Below are positions 54,961 to 64,000 of a stretch of 64,000 bases of DNA, in pieces. Made by a program: the position numbers and the translations under genes. The stretch is from Oikopleura dioica (Eukaryota > Chordata > Appendicularia > Copelata > Oikopleuridae). Location of the stretch: NCBI GenBank assembly GCA_907165135.1, contig OU015567.1:6081001-6145000 (forward strand). The letters are read 5' to 3'. Positions within the stretch are counted from its first letter, which is position 1; each line of letters opens with the position of its first letter. Under the pieces are notes generated by a model. That model worked only from the letters and a program-made list of their open reading frames with translations. It was not told the DNA's origin and did no database searches.

Positions 54961-57843
54961 ATGTCCGCCGGTCAGTTGGCCTCGCCAATGATCCTGGCGG
55001 TTGACACGTCAAAGATTTTGAATCAGAAGAAAATGATCGTTGCGCATGACTGTCTTTTTGAAATCGACCCGCCAAGTCCTGACTGTAATATCTTCTATAC
55101 AATTAATAAAGAAAGACCTGCTTCGTTTGAGCTGCCGAAGAGAGTGAGAAAAATGACAGTTTCTCAGCGACAAACTGTGCATTACAAAAAGTACTTTTGG
55201 CTTACTCCAGGAAAGCGCACGATAAAGGCGATGGCAATTGATGCCAAAGGAAGAGAAAGTAATGTCGTTACAAGAGTGTTTACTGTATCAGAGCCAGAAG
55301 GAGACGATTATTCGAACGTAGAAGGATACAAATGCGCGGACGCTATCGTGGAAGCTCAATTGAATCCAAAGAAACATGAGATCCAATCGATCACATTTTC
55401 CGAGCGCGGCTGGAACGAGGAAACTCAGAATTCAATGTTCTTCGAGGAGCCCCTGGAACCAGAGCTGCCGAAATGCCTCTACTGCGGATGTGAGTACGCC
55501 TTGTCCGCTGAAGAAGCGCGTTTTTGCTCGCAATGTTCGAAGCCAATTCCTCGTTACAACGAATGCGAACCTGACAAGGTCTATCCCGGCTGCACGGGTG
55601 TCTGTTTAAAATGCTCCTCGCTGATTCCACTCGATGCGTCGAACTGTCCAGTCTGCGATGAGTCAATTCCAGAACGAGCGGTAGAAAGCTGCCAGTATGA
55701 TGAAATCTCTGGTGATAGGATTTGCGATGCGTGCTCGCGAAAATCCGCTCCCGAAGCGACCCATTGCCAATTTTGCGATAAAAATTTCCGATCCCGGTCA
55801 TGGTTGGCCAAGCGATCCCGCCGAAAATGAATCCCGCTGCGATGGAGCAAATTTGCACGGGTTGTGAGCGACGTTGCGCTCCAGAGGCACGAATTTGTGA
55901 TTGGTGCGGAGTCCCCTTAGGTACTCAATAATCCGGATTTTGGCCAATCATCATTTATTATTATTTTTAGCTTCTGCAGAGAAAATCCAGTGCGTCATTT
56001 GTTTCACTGAACTTCCCCCATTTGTTACGTTTTGCGCTGTTTGTGGGGTGTATTTTGATTCTCCGCCGAGATTAGACCCTAGACTAGGATCGACAAATGC
56101 CCTCGAAATCCGGATCGGGTTTTCATCGGGTTTTCTTGAAGTCGGAATTTTCCGATCGGGTTTTTGTCGGGTTTTCGTCGGGTTTTTGTCGGGTTTTTTA
56201 TCGGGTTTTCGTAGGATATTTTTCGGGTTTTTGTCGGGTATTTTTCGGGTTTTTATCGGGCTTTTATCGGGTTTTTGTCGAGTTCTCGTTGGGTTTTCAC
56301 GACACTGAAGTTGAGTCAAATATAACGAATCCAAATATGCGAAAATGGACATAAGTTTTGGCTTACAGAATTTTTGGAGCTGTCTGTGAAGAAACTGATG
56401 AGTAGATCCGAAGAGAAACCCGACGAAAAAACCCTACAAAAATCCGAAAAATGACCCTACAAAAACCCGATTTTATAGGGTCGTCACAATTTCAGCGTCG
56501 GGTTTTTGTAGGGAAGGCAGAATCCAACAAAAACCCGACAAAAACGTCGGTTTTCGATCGGGTGTCGGGTGGGACTTGTCGATCCTAGACCCTAGAAACT
56601 CATCGTTAGGCGAGATAGCCACGCTGCCATTTGAACAACTTCCCAGGTTACTTGCAAGCTTTTTTTGCCTTCTCCTAAAAGCTATTTGTTCTTAGATGGT
56701 CTACTGGTCCACTTCCTCTCGTAGAATACGAAGAAACTCCTCGGCCAACTCGAGACACTCCCACACCAATCATCCCAAAATTCGCGAATAAATCCATCCA
56801 AGCCCCGCCAATTCTCAAAGCTCGAGCATCAACACGAACTCTTCCTCATCCGAAACGCTCCCTCTCCGTCATTTCTTCTGGCTCTGGTCTTTGGAGAAAA
56901 CAGCTCGAGCACATTTTGGGGCACCACGAAAACTTGGCGGAGAAGGATTCAGTTTACAGGCAGAAAGTCGCTGATTTACGAATGGGTAGTGTCGTAGAGT
57001 CGGAAATTGCATTGAGCGCTGACCCTGAAAGCGATCAGCAGTGCATGTCGATTATTTTGTCCTTCGCGAGTCCTGACAGTCCGGATTATCCGAGCTCGAA
57101 GACATCCAGTGCCTGGGAGCTTTACAAAACATCACCGGTTAAGAAAACAGAGACGGCAAAGCCAAAACAGAAGAAGAAACCTAAGAAAGCAGCTCCGAAA
57201 TCGACCGCAGAAAAGATTCTCGATGCGCTCAGCCACGAGGAAAGAATGCTGCTGGCTGAGGTTGGCCCCCGCGGCCAGCACAGACTTGGCCAGGTTGCGC
57301 TCTTGCTGGATAGTGGCAAGTTTGAAAAACTTTCTAGTATTAATTGCCAAAATGAGAAAGGATTCACACCACTATATTTGGGTACGAAAAACTTATTCTT
57401 CTTTCCTTCGAGCGATTTTTAGCTGTGAGCGGCAACCACGTGGAAATCTCCAAGCTGCTTATAAATGCTATTCTGGACAAAGAAGACCATCCTCGAAAGA
57501 AAAACACTTCTTTGAACCACAAATTCGGAAAAGAACTCAATTCCGTTCTTCACATCGCAACTGAGCAGGGCAATATTCTTCTCGTTCACGCCTTACTTGA
57601 GTACGTCAACTATCTCTTTCTTATGTAATTTTCAAATAGAGCCGGTGCGAGTATGAAGATGAAGAATGCAAAGGATCAGACCCCATTTGATCTTGCTCAA
57701 TGCGGAAGCAGTTCCAAAATAACCGCTTTGTTCAACCAACATCAAGGAAAACTTCTCCTCGAGTCTCAACTACGTAAGATTTTCAAAACGACTTCCGTAA
57801 CACAGACTCTTTAGAATCGAATCAACTCATGAAGACCTTTTAA
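54961..57843 (+). CDS. DZANK1: DZANK1-like double zinc ribbon/ankyrin protein, copy B
   Basis: The exon-1 N-terminal domain parallels copy A (DPPSPDCNIFYTINKERPAS; KRTIKAMAIDAKGRESNVVT). A run of CxxC knuckles follows: CLYCGCEYAL, FCSQCSKPIP, CLKCSSLIPLDASNCPVCDE, CDACSRKSAPEATHCQFCDK, CTGCERRCAPEARICDWCG, CVICFTELPPFVTFCAVCG. These are double zinc ribbons, more complete than in copy A. The C-terminal ankyrin repeats are in NEKGFTPLYL, NSVLHIATEQGNILLVHALL and DQTPFDLAQCGS. A 504-bp transposon splits the exon encoding RLDPRNSSLG. Other exons are open, with 40-60 bp GT-AG introns, so function depends on removal of the insert. Confidence 0.75.
56083..56586. mobile_element. 504-bp inverted-repeat element in a DZANK1 exon
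   Basis: It is flanked by a 9-bp direct repeat AGACCCTAG (56074-56082 and 56587-56595). Terminal inverted repeats: AGGATCGACAA near the left end and TTGTCGATCCT at the right end. The left half is a degenerate tandem array of tcgggtttttg (about 11 bp), and the right half carries the complementary aaaaacccgac, so the RNA could fold into a long hairpin. The element adds no stop on entry: the host frame stays open for about 220 bp into it. Confidence 0.88.
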
Positions 57844-58010
57844 TCCATCAACTTTTGATGATCCACCCTCAAAATCCTCCTCTTTCTGTACAAAGTGTTT
57901 CTTTACTGATCTATTTTTCTACAACCCAACTTTTTCAAGATTTCTTATTTTCTTATGACTTTCAAAATTTCTTCTTCTTAGTTTAATCTTGCTAGAATCA
58001 AAAGAAATCA

Positions 58011-61000
58011 TGTTCGGAGGCGGGGGATTCGGGTCAAACAGTAACAGCGGCTTCGGCAATTCTGGCGGAAGCTCGTTATTTGGAAATAACCAGAACAAGA
58101 GCAACTCGCTTTTTGGAAACAATCAGAATAATTCTGGTAAGAGTTACACATTTTTTGCTTTTTTATCCAGTTCTAGGTGGAGGAATGTTTGGCGGTGGAA
58201 ACAACACCTCTAACAGTTTCTCCTTCGGAGGAAACAGCAATTCGAACAGTGGAACATCCCTCTTCGGCGGCAACAATACATCATCATCATCCAGGTATCT
58301 TTCGGCAAAAATACAGTTTTATGAGGCCTTTTTTCCAGTCTTTTTGGAAACAATAGCAACAACCAAAATTCCTCGTCGCTTTTTGGCAGTTCAAACAACC
58401 AGAACAACTCTGGCGGTGGCCTATTCGGCAATAGCAACAATCAATCCAGTGGTTCTTCCCTTTTTGGCAATTCTGGAAGCAGCTTTGGCAACTCTGGCAA
58501 TGGAACTGCTCAAAAATTTGAGGTGCCTTATTCTTTTTCTCCTTTTTTCTTTTTCAAACAATTTTAGCCGAAAATGTCTACCGATACAAATCCACGGGGC
58601 GGCTCGCAAAACATCAAAATGCTCTGCTACTCTGCCATGTCTCACGCGCAAAACAAATCCTTGGAAGAACTTAGAATAGAAGACTACATGTCCAACAGAA
58701 AAGTAAGTTTTAAAAGATCCTAAAAATACCTTTGACCTTGAGTGAACCTTGAGCTTCAAAGTAGCCAAGAAAAGATAGTAGGGTTCGAATAATTAGTGAT
58801 AAGTCACACGTCAAAATTGCGCTTGAAAATGAAAATAAAAAGAGAATAGAATGAATCCGCCTATTTTCGTTTTTACGGGAGCGACAAACGTAAAGAATAT
58901 TTTAGTAAAATTTTTTTATCAAGAAAATTATATAATTTTATTGGTAATAAAATTGAAGAAAATTGAGCAGAAAATTACTTCCTTTATATTTTTTTATCGA
59001 TACGTGCACAAATTAAATTTCATTATCGTGCACGTTTTATGACTAGAAATCAATAATTACGAAGCAAAGATTGAAGTTTTTAGCACTTTCAGCTACAAGA
59101 ATATTCAATCTGTATTTACGACTTTTTTAGTCCGGATCGGGGGTGGAAGCAGCCTCTTTGGTTCCTCTTCAAATACGAATTCCTCCTCGGGTGGCGGCTT
59201 ATTCGGGAACAGCAACAGCACGAGCTCATTTGGAAACAACAACAGCAATTCATTATTCGGCAACAAGTCGACTTCCAACACCGGCGGCGGTCTTTTCGGA
59301 AACAACACGTCGAACAGCAACAGTGGAGGGGGCTTATTTGGAAATAACAATCAGAACAAGTCTTCGTTTGGATTCGGCAACAACTCGAGCACCAACAACA
59401 CTGGCGGAAGTCTCTTTGGAAACAACAACTCGAATTCTGGAAATAGCGGCGGTCTCTTCGGCAATTCGAACAATACATCCAACTCTGGTGGCAGCCTCTT
59501 CGGCAATAACAACTCTACGTCTACCTTCGGCAACAGCAACAACACGGGCGGCTCGCTCTTTGGCAACAACAACTCGAACAGCAACTCAGGCGGCGGTTTA
59601 TTCGGAAACAACAACGCAAACAAACCAGCCAGTGGCAGCCTCTTCGGAAATACAAGCACCAGCAATACTGGCGGCTCTCTCTTCGGCAATAACACCAATA
59701 ATTCCAGCGGAGGTGGTCTGTTCGGGAATAACAACGCTAACAAGCCGGCCAGCGGCGGTCTCTTTGGAAACACGACCACATCCTCATCGGGAGGCGGCTT
59801 GTTTGGAAACACAAACAACAAGCCTGCCGCGACCAACAGCTTTAGCTTCGGCAACACTTCCACCTCTACCTCTGGAGGAGGCCTTTTCGGCAACACGAAC
59901 AACACCGGCGGTGGTGGACTTTTTGGTAACACGGCGAACAAACCTGCAAGCGGAGGTCTCTTCGGCGGATCGACCAATACTGGCGGCTCGTTATTCAGCA
60001 GCAACACGACCAACAACGCCAACAACACGCAAGTTGCTCAACCCGCGCCACAGGTTAACATCGATGCAACTCTGCAGCAGCTGATATCCAATCCTTACGG
60101 AGACTCGCCGCTTTTTAGAAATACAATTGTCGACAAAGGTAATAAAAAAACTTTTGAAGCTGATCGCATTGACCTATTTGTTTCTAGCGAAATTGCAAGA
60201 GCAATTGCAGCCGGTTTCACCGATCGCGCAGAAAGCTGCTTTGCAACCAGCTTACAAAGTGACGACTAAGCCAACTAGATCTGTTCTCAAGCCGCAGGTA
60301 AGACTTCTTCAATCTGATCATACTCTCATTATTTTTATAGCAACAACGATCTAACAACCGCTCTCTTTTCATCGGACTTGAGGAAGAAGCCGACACTTCA
60401 TTGAACAGCTCTCAGCTCCGTCCCAAGAAGTCCGTGAAGAAACTCACCGTGAAAGTCAACACATCTCGTCGAGGCAACGACTCCGTCTTGTTCAACAAGA
60501 CCAAAGAGACAGATACAACAGTGAGCTCTCTTCCTGCTACTCCTCGAACTGGGCGCATTCCGCTCAATCTTGAGCCAGCGACTTCTGATTTGACTAGCAG
60601 CAACGGCTTGGATACGTACATTGCTTCTCCAGAACGAAATGGACAAGCGAGCAATGAACAAAACTCGCTGGACTCGATTCGACGAGACTTCAAAGAGCGA
60701 CTCAACGAATCTTCTTTCCTTGACTCGAACAGAACAACACCCGCTTCTGAAATTGAGAACTCGATCGTTGAGAGCGAACCTCACCCAGCTGGCATCAAGC
60801 TCAACCGGCCAGGCTACGAAACAAGCCCGCCGCTTGCTGACATTCCTGGGCTGAATGAAAACGGAGAATGCTGGGTTAAGGACTTTGCCGTCACTCGACG
60901 AAATTATGGACGGATCTTTTGGCCAGGACGAATCAACATTGCTGGGCTTGATTTGGATCAAATCGTTGAGATCAAACGAAAATCTGTCGTTGTCTACCCT

Positions 61001-64000
61001 GAAGAGCTGGAACATCTCAAGCCACCGCAAGGAAATGGACTCAATCAGAAAGCAGAAGTGAGTTTGGTCCATACCTACCCAAGAAACAAGGAAACGCAAG
61101 AAATGATCAAGGATCCAGAGCGAATGGAGCAAATGGGATGGCCAGCCAAGTTAGAGCGAGCGACGGAAAAGATGGGTGCGCGATTCCTCGATTTCGATCT
61201 GGAAACTGGAACCTGGTCGTTTTCAGTGAAGCATTTCTCCAAGTATGAGCTTGCTGACTCTGACGAAGAATGCGAGCCAACTCCGAAAGGAGCAGGGATT
61301 GCGGAGAAGCTTCCATTGCCGAGAATCGGTGCTCAGATCAAGCAGAAAAGCCTGCTCAAGATTGATGAAGAGCCAGTTGGATTAGGTAAGATTCAAACAA
61401 ACCAGGACGCGATTACTCGACCGGCTGTAATAGAGAACAAGCGGCTTTTAGCATTGCAAATTAATGGTTATCTTGTTAAGCTCGGATAAGTGGAAGATTA
61501 GACGGATTAAATTTACATCAATTTTGATCCGATATCAACCTTCAAATTTTCTGACTAATCAATCAAATATATAATCTTCAGTAATTTTTCAAAAGCAGCT
61601 TCGATATCATAAAAATGGGCAACAAGATCAATCAATATTAACTTCATTATCATCTTAGTCAAAATAAATGTCTTTTGATTGTATAAGATGGGGTAACAAG
61701 GTGTTATCACATCTCTAATTATACGGGATAAGCTAGATAATTTAAACGAAGTAGAAAACATTAAATTAGGTAAGATTTTATAACACTCTGGTTCAGGCGG
61801 TGGCGATATCGATCAAAAAGACGAGGAAGAAGAATTCGAGATGATCACTAGCCACGACAGATCGCACGTGAACGAGCTCCCCACAGCCAACACCATCAAC
61901 GGGTGTCAAAAAATTCAGGTTATCCTCTCTACTTGAAACCTTTCTGTTCAACTAGATACATGAAATAAAATATATAATTGAAAATCAACAAACTTTGCAT
62001 TGAAATTGTGTTGACGGTCTTTTGTAGGACATGAAGTTCTCATTCTTCGGCCACGACGAAGAAATGACAACGCAAAATGAGCCGATCACCAGTTTCAGTC
62101 ACTCCGTTCTCCCCAAGGTTGTGTTTTGTTGTTTGCAGTACATTGTTCATATTTTTTGTAGTCTTCCGACTCTTTTGTTGCGAATCAGAGCGTTAATGCA
62201 AAGTTGAATGCCTCTCTCAATTTCGATCCACTGAGCATTTCTATTTTCAATCCAAGACCAGAGCTCCGCAAGACAGATCCGACTCCCTCCCAGTTCCAGG
62301 AGACCACCCTAAATACTTCCACAATTGGAGACATAAGGACCGCATCCAGACGCCGTCACCGTGTCCAACTTGGAGCAACACCACTTGGTGAACAAACTTG
62401 GTCTCGAAAAGTCGCAACGCTGTTGAAACTCAACAAACAAGTCAACGACGGAAACACTTTCCGATGCGGATGGGACAACAAGGCCAACTACGCTCACGGA
62501 GGCGCTGCAGTCAAAAAGTCAGCCCGGAAGCAAACGACGCGAGAATTCTCACCCAGTCACGTGGCTCCGTAGCTGGTTTTCCGGCAAATCTGAGAAATGG
62601 TGCTCTTACGGTTCGCCTCTCTGAAGACGAGAAGATTTCCCAGAAAAAGATCATCCACTGCTTTATCGACCATGCCAAGTTTGAAGACTACGAAGATTAC
62701 GAATTTGTAGCCAGACAATTGCAGTTTGATGAGAGCAGGGCTCAATCACTGATGACCTCTCTCCTCGCCTTGGCGAAAGAATCTGTCGACGCTCAAACCT
62801 CCACTTTCAACAGTATCCAATACGATATCGTGTCTCTCATCACTGCTCTCTGGAACGATTTGACTTGCAAAGATATCAAAGCGCTTAAAATCCGGGAACG
62901 AAGAAAACAGCTGTCGGACTGGCTCGCCAACTGCGTTTCCCAAACAATTGCTAGTGTTTCTGAAGACGTTTCTTCAGCACCAAAGCGAATTCGATACCTC
63001 CTCAGCGGAAACCAGGTCCAAGAAGCTATTTCCGTCGCTCAGAAAAACGGACTCTTCCAACTCTCTCTTCTGATCCCCCTCGCCGGAAGTGACCGAGTCC
63101 AGCAAATGCTCACCCAACAGCTCGCCGAGTGGAAGGAGAATAGAATCGACACGACCATCGACGAGGATATTTACATGATCTACCAAATCCTAGCTGGTAG
63201 GCCGAAAAATGTCAAGACGGAAGGAGAAGTGAATGTCTTGAGCGATCTTGATTGGCGGCGCGCTTTTGGTTTCTTCTTGTGGCACTGCTCGACGAATGAA
63301 AATGATCTTATTGACGCCATTGATTTGTATGAAGAAGCGTTTACATCTGGCCACTGCGCTTATCCTGTGCCTCTGAAGCTCCAGCAGCGAATTCCCGAAG
63401 GTATGAAGGATATCTTCCCATCTACCGACATCTTCGACATTTTATACATGATCTTGAAGCTCTACAGAAACTCGTAAGTTTAACCCCTCCCTTCCACTTT
63501 ATTAACACTCCCTATCTTCAAGCCATGAGCCACTGAACAAGCTTCTCATCCCTGAGACAGCTGGTACAGAGTCGGTTGATCACCGACTCTCCTTTTTGGT
63601 TTACATTCTTTTGCGAACCTTGGGCTACACCACAGATGACCAAAGCGAGCAAATACTGATCACTGCCTTTTCAAGCGAGTTGGAAAACAACGGCTTATGG
63701 GAAGAAGCCATCGCCGTTTCTCTCATGCTCGAGGATCCAAGGTAAAAACGAGTTCTGATAGCAATAACACATTCTTTAGCGACCGAGAAAGGTTCGCACG
63801 ACAGATTCTAAAGCGAAATGTCAAAGTTCAAGATGTCGACTTCCAATTTTTGACGAATACATGTTTCATCGACGAGAAGTGGATTTTCGAAGTTAAAGCT
63901 CTTGAAGCCCGTCGATGGAAGGATTGGAGAGAATGCTTTGACTTCTTAGTCAAGGCAGATTTGCCCAACGCTGCACACAAGGTTTCATACATTCTTTTGT
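58011..64000 (+). CDS. NUP98: Nucleoporin NUP98-NUP96 precursor (3' end outside window)
   Basis: N-terminal GLFG/FG repeats (LFGNN, GGLFGNT) span 58011-60050. They are interrupted by the GLEBS/RAE1-binding segment (KSLEELRIEDYMSNRK) and a 430-bp AT-rich intron (58702-59130). Next come the autoproteolytic domain (GYETSPPLADIPGL, YPEELEHLKPPQGNGLNQKA, and the cleavage site HFSK at about 61232) and NUP96 (RKQLSDWLANCVSQTI, RIRYLLSGNQVQEAISVAQK, DLDWRRAFGFFLWHC). A 54-bp GT-AG intron at about 62509 removes an apparent frame break. Cleavage after HF yields NUP98 (FG barrier) and NUP96 (Y-complex). The intron at 61386-61796 holds an insertion and could give a NUP98-only isoform ending at 61489. Confidence 0.93.
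61381..61777 (+). mobile_element. About 370-bp insertion flanked by 13-bp direct repeats in NUP98 intron
   Basis: ATTAGGTAAGATT occurs at 61381-61393 and again at 61765-61777, flanking an AT-rich segment. Removing one copy leaves an ordinary 33-bp-class intron beginning GTAAGATTT and ending GGTTCAG. A 13-bp duplication fits target-primed retroposition (SINE-like) better than a cut-and-paste MITE. No tRNA-like head is convincing. Confidence 0.65.

Noticed and set aside
56100-56560. CRISPR-like array of TCGGGTTTTTG repeats
   Set aside because: Units are degenerate, about 11 bp with no spacers, and mirror each other within an inverted-repeat transposon of a eukaryote.
59351-60028. Long minus-strand ORF (225 codons) rich in Pro/Leu
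   Set aside because: It is the antisense shadow of the NUP98 FG-repeat exon; repetitive GGLFGN codons keep other frames open.
62398-62580. Apparent frameshift in NUP96
   Set aside because: A 54-bp GT-AG intron (about 62509-62562) joins GGAA to SRGSVAGF in frame.

Overview
This is eukaryotic nuclear DNA from a very compact animal genome. Genes are split by tiny introns (mostly 40-55 bp), lie tens to hundreds of bases apart, and include clear metazoan orthologues: OGDH, SMARCD/BAF60, hnRNP K, SF3B3, FGGY, DZANK1, NUP98-NUP96, PPOX and a TBC RabGAP. Many co-directional genes have a splice-acceptor-like AG a few bases before the ATG, as expected for spliced-leader trans-splicing in operons. At least two introns seem to need GA-AG borders. 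Together this points to a larvacean tunicate (Oikopleura-like). That is an inference from architecture, not from a species match.

Layout. 1-3.1 kb: the 3' end of OGDH behind a MITE-rich presumed intron. 3.4-4.6 kb: an RS-rich gene. 4.6-11.2 kb: decayed copies of PSMC6, INTS4 and GGA surrounding an apparently intact SAP-plus-TPR chimera. 12.7-18.5 kb: unrecognised host genes, including a mucin-like membrane protein. 18.6-33.4 kb: a Polinton/Maverick virus-like element carrying protein-primed DNA polymerase B, integrase, adenain-type protease, packaging ATPase, a capsid-like protein and several unknown ORFs; many of its genes carry host-sized introns. 33.4-34.8 kb: repeats and MITEs. 34.8-36.9 kb: a TBC-domain RabGAP whose catalytic domain is interrupted by a MITE. 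37.7-39.7 kb (minus): PPOX with two transposon-bearing introns.

39.9-45.7 kb is a plus-strand run (DRC12-like, SMARCD, a membrane protein, hnRNP K, a DPY-30-motif protein, a micro-ORF), followed by a small minus-strand membrane protein. 46.8-64 kb is a second run: SF3B3, FGGY, two tandem DZANK1 genes, and NUP98-NUP96, which leaves the window. Spacing and acceptor sites suggest these runs are polycistronic.

Two themes deserve most attention. One is the Polinton, whose core genes are mostly readable but which carries apparent frameshifts and an odd polymerase motif. The other is a set of short inverted-repeat transposons sitting inside coding exons or forming introns (TBC, PPOX twice, DZANK1, and a 13-bp duplication of a 5' splice site in NUP98). 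In the TBC gene and in PPOX intron 1, the conserved protein is restored only by a non-canonical GA-AG splice at the element boundary. This looks like intron birth by transposon insertion caught in several stages.
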